From assembly GCA_937890835.1 (NCBI GenBank), contig CALADF010000035.1:62001-126000 (forward strand): a stretch of DNA of 64,000 nt, read 5' to 3'. Under the pieces are notes generated by a model. The model was not told where the DNA came from. It searched no databases and saw only the letters and a list, made by a program, of their open reading frames with translations. Positions 51,729-60,690 of this stretch are shown here, in pieces. Every line of letters begins with the position of its first letter. Position 1 is the first letter of the stretch. The position numbers were made by a program, and so were the translations under genes. The DNA is from an uncultured bacterium. GTDB taxonomy: Bacteria; Actinomycetota; Coriobacteriia; Coriobacteriales; Eggerthellaceae.

Positions 51729-53674
51729 AGTCGGGCGAGTTCCTCCGCTTGACGGGCCGCGCGCTTAAGACGAGCTACCGGGCGCGCGGCGCGACGTCGA
51801 CGGCGGTGAGCGTCGCGGGCTTCGCGCTTGCGTTGCTTCCCACGCTGATATCGATGGCGCTGCGCGATTTCACCGATGCGGTGCAGGGCGTTTACACGGG
51901 CGATGTCGAGCTCGGCTTCGCTTTCGCTCTTCTGGCCGCGCTCGTCGCGCTCTACATCGGCAAACAGCTTTACGATGCCGTGCGCAGCTACTTCGTCTCC
52001 GCCGACACCGAGCGCATCATGCGCTATATAAAGGAAGTCATCTTGCGCACCACGTGCGACGTGAAGATGAAGTACATCGACAACAGCGATGACTTTGCGG
52101 AAAAGGTCGCCTTCGCCGATTCCCATGCAGGGCTTCAGGTTGCGGGGAGCATGCAGGAGGTGGCCTCGCAGCTTCAGAACCTCGTGGCGTTCGTGGGTTT
52201 GGCGCTTGTCATGGCAGGCGTGAGTCCGTGGATCATTCCCGTGGTGGTTATCACGTGCTTGCCGAGCGTGGTGCTGGCGTATCGTCAGGAGCGCGAGACG
52301 TACGCGCTGAACAAATCGTGGGCCAGGCGCAATGCGTTCATTCAGATGTATTATCAAGACTGCACGAGGTTCCAGTGCCTGCAGGAGACGCGCTTTTTGC
52401 GGATCCTGCCGTATATTCGCGACAAGAAATGGCGTCGCAGCGTCGATGAGTACGTCGCCGCGAACAACGCTCTCGTTATGCGCCACACGGTTGTGAACTG
52501 CGCTGCGGATGTGTTTCGCGGCAGCGTCTATCTTGCCGTCTTGGTGCTCGTCGCGGCGCGGATATACGAGGATCCCGTCATCGGCCTGGGTGCGTTCACG
52601 CTGGCCGTCTCCGCTGCGGGGCAGATGCAGACGCTCGTTTCCCAGATGTTCTTCGGCACGGCTCAGTTCGTAGCGCACGTGAGCTACATGAAGGATTTCT
52701 TCGATTTGGAGCAGCTCGAGCGCGAGCCTCGTCGAGCTGAGGGCCCTCGGGGCGACGCGTGGCGGCCGTCTGCGGAGGAGCAGCCTTCCGATCCGTCGCG
52801 ACCTGCCGGGGTCTCGCAGGGCCGCCGATCCGCCGATCCGCTGCAGGTCGCCGAAACCTCGCAGTCGCGTCAGCCCGCCGGTCCGTCGCAATCCGCCGAC
52901 TTCGCGAAAGTACAGCGACCCGCCGACATCCGCTTCGACCATGTGACGTTTTCCTATCCCGGCTCGGCGACTCCTGCGCTCAAGGACGTGAGCGTGACGG
53001 TTCGCGAGGGGGAGAAGGTGGCGATCGTCGGACGCAACGGCTCGGGCAAGAGCACGTTCGTCAACTTGCTGTGCGGCCTTTACGAGCCGCAGGAGGGGAG
53101 CGTGTCCATTGCGGGGAACGAGGTGTCGACGGATCCGCGCGCGGCTCGTGAGAGCCTGTCCGCGGTGTTTCAGAACTTCGGCAGGTACGAGGACACCATC
53201 CGCTTCAACGTCGTGATCTCCGATGCGCGGCGCGCATCGGACGATGGGGAGATCATGAGCTTGCTGGAGAAGGCGGGCGCGGCCGATTTCGTGCGCGCGC
53301 GATCTCGTGGGCTCGACGAGGTGATCGGCAGCTATGCGGAGGGAGGGAACAACCTATCGGGAGGTCAGTGGCAGCGCATCGCCATCGCGCGTGCAGCGTA
53401 TCGCTCCGGCGCGCGTATCATGTTGCTCGATGAGCCCACTAGCGCGCTTGATCCCATGGCGGAGGCGACCATCTACCGGAATTTCGCCGACTTGGTGGGG
53501 GGTCGAACTGCGTTGCTGATCTCGCATCGTTTGGGAATCGCGGCCGTGGTCGATCGCGTGCTCGTGTTCGACGACGGCCGCATCGTGGAAGACGGTTCCC
53601 CCGACGAGCTGCTCGCCGCGGGGGGTTTGTGCGCAAAGCTCTATGAATCCCAAGCTCAATGGTATCGGAGGTGA
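51725..53674 (+). CDS. ABC exporter subunit 2 with low-complexity linker
   Basis: 649 residues. A membrane domain (about 1-335), then a ~65-residue linker (about 337-402) made of Arg/Ser/Gln/Pro/Ala with related short words (R-P-A-G-V-S-Q, R-S-A-D-P-L-Q, Q-P-A-G-P-S-Q-S-A-D, R-P-A-D), then the ATPase domain with G-R-N-G-S-G-K-S-T (about 435), L-S-G-G-Q-W-Q-R (about 543) and L-L-D-E-P-T-S-A-L-D. Both ATP sites of the pair look competent. The linker is not typical of the family. It starts inside the stop of subunit 1 (ATGA). Confidence 0.9.
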   Translation: MKSGEFLRLTGRALKTSYRARGATSTAVSVAGFALALLPTLISMALRDFTDAVQGVYTGDVELGFAFALLAALVALYIGKQLYDAVRSYFVSADTERIMRYIKEVILRTTCDVKMKYIDNSDDFAEKVAFADSHAGLQVAGSMQEVASQLQNLVAFVGLALVMAGVSPWIIPVVVITCLPSVVLAYRQERETYALNKSWARRNAFIQMYYQDCTRFQCLQETRFLRILPYIRDKKWRRSVDEYVAANNALVMRHTVVNCAADVFRGSVYLAVLVLVAARIYEDPVIGLGAFTLAVSAAGQMQTLVSQMFFGTAQFVAHVSYMKDFFDLEQLEREPRRAEGPRGDAWRPSAEEQPSDPSRPAGVSQGRRSADPLQVAETSQSRQPAGPSQSADFAKVQRPADIRFDHVTFSYPGSATPALKDVSVTVREGEKVAIVGRNGSGKSTFVNLLCGLYEPQEGSVSIAGNEVSTDPRAARESLSAVFQNFGRYEDTIRFNVVISDARRASDDGEIMSLLEKAGAADFVRARSRGLDEVIGSYAEGGNNLSGGQWQRIAIARAAYRSGARIMLLDEPTSALDPMAEATIYRNFADLVGGRTALLISHRLGIAAVVDRVLVFDDGRIVEDGSPDELLAAGGLCAKLYESQAQWYRR

Positions 53675-53728
53675 GCGGCGGGCGCGCAGGGGCTCTGCAC
53701 ATTCGCGCCCGGCTGAGCGTGAACGCGT

Positions 53729-53763
53729 CCCGCAGCGGCTCCCGGAGGCGGGGCCGCTGCGGG
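53729..53763. terminator. Hairpin between convergent ABC exporter and pfp genes
   Basis: A perfect 11-bp stem, CCCGCAGCGGC (53729-53739) with GCCGCTGCGGG (53753-53763), loop 13 nt. It sits in the 101 bp between the two stop codons; no clear T-run follows on either strand. Confidence 0.5.
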
Positions 53764-53775
53764 GTTGGTGGCAAG

Positions 53776-54993
53776 TTAGCGCTTGTTGAACGCCTTGATG
53801 GTCGCGGGCATACCGTTCTCGTAGACGAGCTTCGGCTCGCCTTCGATCAGCGGCTTGAAGTAGGCGAGCGCTTCGTCGGTGACACCCTGATAGTTCGGAA
53901 GGATCCACTCGGAGGGGAAGCGGCGCACGAAGTTTGCGAACTCGCTTGCGGGCGCGGAGAAGAAGCGCGCGTTGTAGGCGCCCGCTTCAAGCTCCTCGGC
54001 GCTGCGCGGAGCCACGCCGACCACCTGTCCTGTGAACCTCCCGTCGGCAGCGTGCATGTGCGCGCTCATGCCCAGCTCGAAAGCTTCCGTCACGTCTACG
54101 AGCGATTGCGCGAAGTTCGACGAACGCGCTGCGCGCGAGAGGTCCTGCACGACCCCGCGCGGCGCGATTCCCTCGTCGATGATCATCTGCTTCAGCGTGA
54201 GCGCCGCACCGCCGAGCACTGCGTGCGCGAACCCGTCGTTGGCGGTGTCGCCCGCGGAAAGGTACGTGCCGTCGGCGTAGTGCGCTCCCTCGGATACGAC
54301 GATGTAGCACTCGCCGGTTTCCTCTATCTTCTTGCGAACCTCGGCGAGAAACGACTCGCGATCGAAGTCGACCTCGGGCAAGACGAGCAGGTCGACGTCG
54401 CCGCTCGCGCAGCAGCTTGCGGCGAGCCAGCCTGCGTCGCGGCCCATGGTCTCGAGCACGAACACCTCGGGGCGCGTGTAGGCGTCGTAGTCCATGCGCG
54501 TCGCATGCGTGATCTGGCAAGCGAGTTTGGCGGCAGAGGGGAAGCCGGGGCAGTGATCGACGGGCACCAGGTCGTTGTCGACTGTTTTGGGGATGCCGAC
54601 GAAGCGCTTGTCGCAGCCGTTTGCCCGCGCCCACTCGGAGAGCGCGTCGACGGTGTCCATGGAATCGTTGCCGCCGATGTAGAACATGACGTCGATGTCG
54701 TGGGCGTCCATGACATCGACGAGGCGTTTGAAGTCGGTGTCGTTGCCCCGCTTGAGTTTGTAGCGGCAGGTCCCGAGTGCGGATGAGGGCGTTTGCTTGA
54801 GGAGGTCGATCTCGTGCGTGGTCAGGTCGGTCAGGTCGTAGAGCTTGCCTTCGAGCACGCCTTCGATGCCGTGGATTCCGCCGAAGACGCGGTCGAAAAC
54901 GGGGTTGAGCTGATTGGCTCGCACGACGCCCGCGAGACTTGCGTTGATGACGGCGGTCGGTCCGCCCGATTGGGCGACAAGGCAGTTTCCCAT
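53776..54993 (-). CDS. pfp: 6-phosphofructokinase, probable pyrophosphate-dependent type
   Basis: The start at ATG 54993 (MGNCLVAQSGGPTAVINASLAG) has an AAGGAGG site; 405 residues. The motif at the phosphoryl-donor site reads G-G-N-D-S (107-111), whereas ATP enzymes have G-G-D-G-S; an Asp at the fourth position marks PPi-dependent enzymes. The fructose 6-phosphate motif is P-K-T-V-D-N-D (135-141), with E-T-M-G-R-D-A-G-W-L-A following. It would phosphorylate fructose 6-phosphate reversibly using pyrophosphate. The Asn at the third position is less common. It is 165 bp downstream of the lysR gene on the same strand. Confidence 0.88.
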   Translation of the reverse strand: MGNCLVAQSGGPTAVINASLAGVVRANQLNPVFDRVFGGIHGIEGVLEGKLYDLTDLTTHEIDLLKQTPSSALGTCRYKLKRGNDTDFKRLVDVMDAHDIDVMFYIGGNDSMDTVDALSEWARANGCDKRFVGIPKTVDNDLVPVDHCPGFPSAAKLACQITHATRMDYDAYTRPEVFVLETMGRDAGWLAASCCASGDVDLLVLPEVDFDRESFLAEVRKKIEETGECYIVVSEGAHYADGTYLSAGDTANDGFAHAVLGGAALTLKQMIIDEGIAPRGVVQDLSRAARSSNFAQSLVDVTEAFELGMSAHMHAADGRFTGQVVGVAPRSAEELEAGAYNARFFSAPASEFANFVRRFPSEWILPNYQGVTDEALAYFKPLIEGEPKLVYENGMPATIKAFNKR

Positions 54994-55158
54994 GATGCCT
55001 CCTTGGGGATCGCGTTTCATGATTGGTACATGATAACGCGAGCGAGGCGAGGCGAGAGCCTTGTCCCGGAATGCGCGTAAAGCGCAGGAGCTGCTCGATC
55101 TGCGCGGCTGATGCTCGTGCCGCATCGCCGGGACCACGCACTGCAGCGGATTTTCGCG

Positions 55159-56094
55159 CTATGCCGCCGCGCCTCCGGATTCGCCGTAAAGGGAGCCGAG
55201 GATGTCTTCGAACATCTGGGCGGGAAGCCAGGGGACGGAGCCTTTCGGGGTTCCTATGCTGATCTGGTACCCCGCCTCCTCCGAGAGCTTTACGCGCACC
55301 AGGTTCTTCGTCAGGTCGGTTGTCTCGTCAAGCATGTTGGTGGGGCAGAACAGCCCGCCGAGCCCCGCCGCGCACAGCGACAGCAGCGTCATCATGTTCT
55401 CTGATTCCACGAACCCGATGGGCTTGATGCCCGCGCTCTGAAGCTCGTTGCGCGCGACGCGCCCCGATATGTCATCGATGCGCTCGAGCAGAAACGGGCA
55501 GTCGGCCAGGATTGCGAGACCTTCCGTCTCAAGCGTCGATGCGGCTTGTTCCGCGTTCAGCCCGGTCGCGCTTTCGAGAAGATCGGGGTCGATGGCCAGC
55601 ACCACTTCCTCGCGATAAAGCGGCTTCACCGAGACCCCGGGGTGCCCGCTGCCGAAGCAGGCGACCACCACGTCGGCCTCGCCGTGCTCGGCCAGCTCGA
55701 TGAGCTCTTCGTTGGTTCCCTCCATCAGCTTGATGCGCACGTTCGGCAGGCTGCTGTGAAACTGCCTGATGACATGCGGCATGAGCACGCGACCGCGCAT
55801 GTTCGAGATGCCCACCTTCAGCTCGCCCGAACCCCCGATGGTCACCTCGCTCACCTGTCTGAGCATGCGGGTGCGTGCGGCTTCCTGCTCGCGGGCGTAT
55901 GAGAAGAACGCTTCCCCGGCGCGCGTGAGGGCGAGCGGAACCCCGCGGACCAAAAGCTTGCATCCCAGCTCGCGCTCGAGCGAGGCGAGCCGCGCGCTGA
56001 GCGTTTGCTGCGGAATCTGCAGCTCGTCGGCGGCACGGGTGAACGTGCCGCTCTCGACCAGTTGAACGAACCAGCCCCACGACTCTAGTGACAT
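55159..56094 (-). CDS. LysR-family transcriptional regulator
   Basis: 311 residues from ATG 56094 (MSLESWGWFVQLVESGTFTRAADELQIPQQTLSARLASLEREL) with a GAGGAG site; a longer in-frame version would cross the divergent TRAP gene. An N-terminal winged helix-turn-helix (about 1-60) is followed by the periplasmic-binding-protein-like effector domain (about 90-300; E-G-T-N-E-E-L-I-E-L-A-E-H-G-E-A-D-V-V). LysR regulators usually control the divergently transcribed neighbour, here the TAXI-TRAP transporter, and would bind the 246-bp shared region. The effector is unknown. Confidence 0.9.
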   Translation of the reverse strand: MSLESWGWFVQLVESGTFTRAADELQIPQQTLSARLASLERELGCKLLVRGVPLALTRAGEAFFSYAREQEAARTRMLRQVSEVTIGGSGELKVGISNMRGRVLMPHVIRQFHSSLPNVRIKLMEGTNEELIELAEHGEADVVVACFGSGHPGVSVKPLYREEVVLAIDPDLLESATGLNAEQAASTLETEGLAILADCPFLLERIDDISGRVARNELQSAGIKPIGFVESENMMTLLSLCAAGLGGLFCPTNMLDETTDLTKNLVRVKLSEEAGYQISIGTPKGSVPWLPAQMFEDILGSLYGESGGAAA

Positions 56095-56340
56095 GAGCGT
56101 CTCCTCAAAAGGGTTTCGTACAATGCAATTTCGTAATCTTACCGAAAAAATTAGTACAAATCCGATTATGTGGATAAATTGAAGGTGATATGTGTGTAAA
56201 ATGCACGGCAATAGGCAAGCAACATCGAGCTGGGGGCGCTGCGGGAAGCGGCGACCTGTTCGAAATCCGCCGAAGGTCCTCTCGTGATGAGACGGCCCTC
56301 GGCGGATGCTTGAATCCCTGCGGGAGAAAGAGAGAAGAAC
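56095..56340. promoter_or_regulatory. Shared promoter region of lysR and the TAXI transporter
   Basis: 246 bp, AT-rich in its left half. TTTCGTA occurs twice, at 56114-56120 and 56129-56135, and the second copy runs into an imperfect inverted repeat, TTTCGTAA-TC-TTACCGAAA (56129-56147). This is a reasonable binding-site candidate for the adjacent LysR protein, and the half-site TTTCGTAA also forms the palindrome at 10472. A TAAAAT box near 56197-56202 could be the transporter's -10. Confidence 0.4.
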
Positions 56341-57354
56341 ATGAAGAAGAAGTTCAAGGCGCTCGCCGCCTTCGCGCTCGCCGGCGCGATGGCGCTTGCC
56401 CTGACCGCATGCGGCGGTTCGGGCGATGCCGCCAAGTCCGAGGGTGACGGCGCCGCATCCGGGGAGACGACGAACATCCGCTTCGTCACCGGCGGCGAGT
56501 CGGGCACCTACTATGCTTACGGCAACGTGCTCGCCCAGTACGCCTCCAACGGCGATTACGGCGTGAAGGTCACCGCGCTTTCCGGCAACGGCTCGCAGGC
56601 AAACGTCCAGGCTCTTCAGGACGATGACGCCGACATCGCCTTCTGCCAGTCCGACGTCTTGGCTTACGCCTACGACGGCACCAACATCTTCGAGAAGGAC
56701 GGCGCGTACAAGGACTTTTCCATCGTCGCCGACTTGTACCAGGAGCAGGTTCAGATCGTGACCTGCGATCCTAGCATTAAGACCGTTGCCGACCTTGCCG
56801 GCAAAAACGTCTCCGTCGGCGCCGCCGGATCGGGTGTGTACTTCAACGCCGTCGACGTTTTGAAGGCGTACGACATGACCCTCGACGACATCAACCCGGT
56901 GTATCAGTCCTTCGCTGATTCCGCCGATTCCCTGAAGGACAACAAGATCGACGCCGCGTTCATCGTCGCGGGCGCTCCCACCACCGCTATCACCGACCTG
57001 TCCACCACCAAGACCGCCTACCTTGTCTCCATGGACGACGAGCACGTGGCGAAGCTTCTCGAGGCTTCCCCGTACTACGCCAAGGCCGTCATTCCCGCTG
57101 ACGTCTACGGTCTCGAGGCCGACGTCACCACGGTTTCCGTGGGCGCTGTGGTCATTGCGAACGATAACCTTTCCGAAGAGGCGATTTACGGTCTGACCAA
57201 GTCCATCTTCGAGGGTGCTAAGGACAACGCCTCCGCTCACGCGAAGTACAACGAGCTCGTGCTCGAGGATGCCGCCGCCATCACCACCGTCGGCTACCAT
57301 CCCGGCGCTGCGAAGTACTACGCCGAGCAGGGCATCGAGGTGACCTCGAAGTAG
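56341..57354 (+). CDS. TAXI-type TRAP transporter solute-binding lipoprotein
   Basis: 337 residues. A lipoprotein signal peptide (MKKKFKALAAFALAGAMALA) ends in the lipobox L-T-A-C at C23, so the protein is anchored outside the membrane. The mature part has TAXI-family features: I-R-F-V-T-G-G-E-S-G-T-Y-Y-A-Y-G, A-D-I-A-F-C-Q-S-D-V, V-S-V-G-A-A-G-S-G and F-I-V-A-G-A-P-T-T-A-I. Known TAXI ligands include glutamate, 2-oxoglutarate and other small acids; this one cannot be assigned. It precedes the fused permease, from which it is separated by strong hairpins. Confidence 0.93.
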   Translation: MKKKFKALAAFALAGAMALALTACGGSGDAAKSEGDGAASGETTNIRFVTGGESGTYYAYGNVLAQYASNGDYGVKVTALSGNGSQANVQALQDDDADIAFCQSDVLAYAYDGTNIFEKDGAYKDFSIVADLYQEQVQIVTCDPSIKTVADLAGKNVSVGAAGSGVYFNAVDVLKAYDMTLDDINPVYQSFADSADSLKDNKIDAAFIVAGAPTTAITDLSTTKTAYLVSMDDEHVAKLLEASPYYAKAVIPADVYGLEADVTTVSVGAVVIANDNLSEEAIYGLTKSIFEGAKDNASAHAKYNELVLEDAAAITTVGYHPGAAKYYAEQGIEVTSK

Positions 57355-57396
57355 GGCCCCGCTTGATGTGCGGGATAATCTGAGATGTCCCGACGA

Positions 57397-57480
57397 CGAG
57401 GGGTCGCGCCGAACTTGGTCGCGGCCCCTCGGTTTAAGCCTGCAAGGCGACGCACCTGCTGCGTTTCCCTGCAGGCTTAA
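57397..57480 (+). promoter_or_regulatory. Two hairpins between TAXI binding protein and permease genes
   Basis: CGAGGGG (57397-57403) pairs with CCCCTCG (57425-57431), followed by GTTT. Next, TTAAGCCTGCA (57434-57444) pairs perfectly with TGCAGGCTTAA (57470-57480), with an inner stem ACGCA/TGCGT. They could shield or partly terminate the message, giving more binding protein than permease, as is common for TRAP and ABC operons. Confidence 0.6.
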
Positions 57481-57512
57481 CGTTTCCATGGATTGAAGCA
57501 AGGGAGGGATAC

Positions 57513-59642
57513 ATGGCGTTTTTCAAGAAGAAGATAGCCGAAGTGAAGCTTGAAGAGGATCATGACGTCCTCGCCACCGGCGTCGCGGGAGACGACGTCG
57601 ATGTCGATGAGGTCATGCGCAAGTACGACAAGGAGTCGAACACGCGTGTTTGGGAGGGTATCCCGAAAGTCGTCGTGACCGCCATCATGGTGCTGTTCTC
57701 CGTCTACTGCCTCGTGGTGACGCTCGTGTCGACCGAGCAGGCCGAGGCTCGTCTGGCGCGCTTCCTCGCCTGCGTCATCATCATCGGATTCATCATCTAC
57801 CCCGTTCGCAAGAAGGGGCACAAGGTCAACCATATTCCGTGGTACGACATCGTCTTGATGATCGCGGGCGCGGGGTCGTTCCTCTACTTCGCGCAAAACG
57901 TCACCGACATCCTGCTCATGGGCGCGCGCATCGAGCCTTTGCACGTGGCGCTCGGCGTGGTGGGCACGCTCGTCTTGGTGGAGCTGTGCCGGCGCTGCGT
58001 CGGCCTTCCCATCATCATCGTGGTGTGCTGCCTCATCGCGTACGCGTTCTATTGGCAGCTCTCGTCGTCCTCGAGCGGCGACCTGTACAGCTCGCTGCGC
58101 AAGATCGTGCAGAAGCTCTTCTACACCACCTCGGGCGTGATCGGCACGCCCATCAACGTGTGCTGCACCTACATCGTGCTGTTCGTCATCTTCGGCGCGT
58201 TTTTGGAGCGCACGGGCATCGCGAACTTCTTCATCGCGTTCGCCAACCGCATCGCAGGTTGGTCGAGCGGCGGCGCGGCGAAGGTGTCGGTCATCGCATC
58301 GGCGCTCTGCGGCATGGTTTCGGGCTCTTCGGTCGGCAACACCGTGACCACGGGCTCGGTCACCATCCCCATGATGAAGAAGGTGGGCTACAAGCCCGAG
58401 TTCGCGGGTGCGGTCGAGGCGGCTTCGTCTTCAGGCGGTCAGATCATGCCGCCCATCATGGGCGCGGCGGCCTTCCTCATGGCCGAGTACATGGGCATAC
58501 CCTATCTGGAGGTGGCCACCAAGGCCATCGTTCCCGCGCTGCTCTACTTCGCGGGCATCTTCATCGCCGTGCATCTCGAGGCGAAGAAGCTCGACCTGAA
58601 GGGCATCCCGCGCGAGGAGCTTCCCACGGGCAAGTACCTGCTGAAGAACTGCTACCTCATCATCCCGCTGGTGCTTTTGGTGTGGCTCGTGTCCTCGGGC
58701 ACGCGCACCATGGCCTCCGCCGCCGCCATATCCATCGGCTGCGCGTTCCTCATCGGCTTCATCCACTTCCTGCTCAACAACTGGCATGATCGGGCCGAGG
58801 GCGAGACGTTCGGCGAGGTGCTCCTCGAGACGGTGAAGATCGCGCTGCTCACGGCGGTCGACGCGTTCGCCGCCGGCGCGAAGAACTGCATAGCCGTCGC
58901 CGTCGCCTGCGCTATGGCCGGCATGATCGCAGGCTGCATCACCGTGACGGGCCTGGCATCGACCATCATCAACGTGATCGTCCTCATGGCGGGCGACATG
59001 GTCATCGTCGGCCTGGTGTTCACCATGATCTGTTGCCTCATCCTGGGCATGGGCGTGCCCACCACGGCAAACTACTGCATCATGGCCTCCACGTGCGCGC
59101 CCATTCTCATGCAGCTCGGCATCGATCCCATCTGCGCGCACTTCTTCGTGTTCTACTTCGGCATCGCTGCCGACATCACGCCTCCCGTCGCCTTGGCGGC
59201 CTACGCGGCGAGCGCCATCGCGAAATCGCGTCCGATGGCCACGGCGGTCAACGCCACCAAGCTCGGCATCGCGAAGTTCGTCGTCCCCTATATCTTCGCG
59301 TTCAGCCCGGTGCTGCTTCTGGTCGGCGACGACGTGACGGCGGTCGCGGTGGTGTCGAACACTCTCACGGCTTTGGTCGGCGTGTTCGGCTTGCAATGCG
59401 CGCTTACCAACACGCTGTTCCATCATCATCTCAACCCCGTGTTCCGCATCGTCTTGGCGGCAGGTGGTCTGGGCATGATGATCCCCGGCACGGCGAGCGA
59501 TATCGCGGGCGCGGTCGTCATCGCGGCCATGTGCGGCGTCCAGTTCGCGATCGCGCGCAAAAAGCGCGCCGCCGAGCCTTTGCCTGCGGCCGATGCTCCT
59601 CAGGCGCTCGAGTCCGCGGATTCCTCCGGGGAGCAGAAGTAG
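57513..59642 (+). CDS. TRAP transporter permease, fused small and large subunits (4TM-12TM)
   Basis: 709 residues with about 16-18 membrane segments. The first part (about 45-200) is the DctQ-like small subunit and the rest the DctM-like large subunit, as in TAXI systems. Landmarks: G-M-V-S-G-S-S-V-G-N-T-V-T-T-G-S-V-T-I-P-M-M, G-Q-I-M-P-P-I-M-G-A-A-A-F, L-G-M-G-V-P-T-T-A-N-Y and A-D-I-T-P-P-V-A-L-A-A-Y-A. It imports organic acids with Na+ or H+, working with the lipoprotein upstream. The charged N terminus (about 1-40) is cytoplasmic and unlike the family. A GGGAGGG site precedes ATG 57513. Confidence 0.94.
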   Translation: MAFFKKKIAEVKLEEDHDVLATGVAGDDVDVDEVMRKYDKESNTRVWEGIPKVVVTAIMVLFSVYCLVVTLVSTEQAEARLARFLACVIIIGFIIYPVRKKGHKVNHIPWYDIVLMIAGAGSFLYFAQNVTDILLMGARIEPLHVALGVVGTLVLVELCRRCVGLPIIIVVCCLIAYAFYWQLSSSSSGDLYSSLRKIVQKLFYTTSGVIGTPINVCCTYIVLFVIFGAFLERTGIANFFIAFANRIAGWSSGGAAKVSVIASALCGMVSGSSVGNTVTTGSVTIPMMKKVGYKPEFAGAVEAASSSGGQIMPPIMGAAAFLMAEYMGIPYLEVATKAIVPALLYFAGIFIAVHLEAKKLDLKGIPREELPTGKYLLKNCYLIIPLVLLVWLVSSGTRTMASAAAISIGCAFLIGFIHFLLNNWHDRAEGETFGEVLLETVKIALLTAVDAFAAGAKNCIAVAVACAMAGMIAGCITVTGLASTIINVIVLMAGDMVIVGLVFTMICCLILGMGVPTTANYCIMASTCAPILMQLGIDPICAHFFVFYFGIAADITPPVALAAYAASAIAKSRPMATAVNATKLGIAKFVVPYIFAFSPVLLLVGDDVTAVAVVSNTLTALVGVFGLQCALTNTLFHHHLNPVFRIVLAAGGLGMMIPGTASDIAGAVVIAAMCGVQFAIARKKRAAEPLPAADAPQALESADSSGEQK

Positions 59643-59699
59643 GCCGGCCAGGCGATGCGATCATGATGAAAACCACTATCACCGGAAAGGCGGATGATT

Positions 59700-60545
59700 A
59701 TGAGCGATAGAAGCGTCGTGTGGGTCACGGGAAGCTCGGGCTTCCTCGGCAGCGTGGTGTGCGAGCGCATGGAGCGCGCGGGCTTCACCGTGCTGGGCAC
59801 GAACTCCGAGGTTTCCGTATGCGATCCGGAGCGATTGGAGGCGTTCGCCGAGGAGGTTCAACCCGGCGTGGTCATCAACTGCGCGGGCATTCGCCGCGAT
59901 GCCACCAGCCTCTCCGACCGCATCAAGGCTTACGAGGTGAACGCGCTCGGCGCGCGCAACGTGGCGCTCGCCGCCAACACCATCGGGGCGACCATCGTGC
60001 AGGTGTCCTCCGACGACGTGTACTCTTCCAAGCTCGAGGAGCCGGTTAACGAGTTCGACGAGCCGCAGCCCGACACGCCCTACGGCAAGACCAAGCGCGC
60101 AGGCGAGCTGATGGTGCGCAACACCACGCCCGATCACATCATCGTGCGCTCCTCGTGGATCTACCACGCGCACAGCGGACGCATGAAGGACATCCTCGAC
60201 GCGGCGGGCAAAGGCGAGAAGTACGCCGCGCGCATGGACCAGTTCGCCGCGCCTGCGAGCGTTGCCCTCTACGTGGATTTTCTGGTGAAGGCCATCGAAC
60301 GCAACGCGAAGGGGACGTTCCACATCACGCCGCGCGGTCGAACGAGCCGCTATGAGTTCGCCGCCAAGATCCTCGAGTACGCGGGCTACGATCCCGCCAC
60401 GGTGCTCGTTCCCGAGACCGATCCCAAGACGGCCGAGAACGTGGTGCTCGAAAGCTTGATGCTCGAAATGCTCGGGGCCGATCTTCCCACGTGGGAGGAG
60501 GATCTTCGCTCGTACATGGATTCGGAGGGCCTGTTGAAGATTTAG
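59700..60545 (+). CDS. NAD-dependent epimerase/dehydratase, RmlD-like reductase
   Basis: 281 residues; the start at ATG 59700 has GGAAAGG about ten nt upstream (ATG 59694 is too close). Extended SDR fold: Rossmann motif G-S-S-G-F-L-G (11-17), S-S-D-D-V-Y (103-108) and the catalytic Y-x-x-x-K at Y128/K132. The C-terminal layout is that of dTDP-4-dehydrorhamnose reductase (RmlD), but no other rhamnose gene is near. It follows the TRAP permease after 57 nt with no terminator, so it may act on the imported acid or an unrelated sugar nucleotide. Substrate unknown. Confidence 0.85.
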   Translation: MSDRSVVWVTGSSGFLGSVVCERMERAGFTVLGTNSEVSVCDPERLEAFAEEVQPGVVINCAGIRRDATSLSDRIKAYEVNALGARNVALAANTIGATIVQVSSDDVYSSKLEEPVNEFDEPQPDTPYGKTKRAGELMVRNTTPDHIIVRSSWIYHAHSGRMKDILDAAGKGEKYAARMDQFAAPASVALYVDFLVKAIERNAKGTFHITPRGRTSRYEFAAKILEYAGYDPATVLVPETDPKTAENVVLESLMLEMLGADLPTWEEDLRSYMDSEGLLKI

Positions 60546-60585
60546 GGTGCCGGGCGCGATAGCCTCGCTTCGATCCAACGCTGAA

Positions 60586-60634
60586 CGGGAAGGGCGCGCA
60601 GGGGGATTACCTGCGCGCCCTTCCCGTTCGTTCG
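60586..60634 (+). terminator. Strong terminator of the TAXI operon
   Basis: A perfect 17-bp stem, CGGGAAGGGCGCGCAGG (60586-60602) with CCTGCGCGCCCTTCCCG (60610-60626), loop 7 nt, followed by TTCGTTCG. Confidence 0.85.
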
Positions 60635-60690
60635 AACCAGAACGCCGCGCGGCGGAGACGGGGCGTTCGTGCTTGTTTTCAGGGGTGGAG

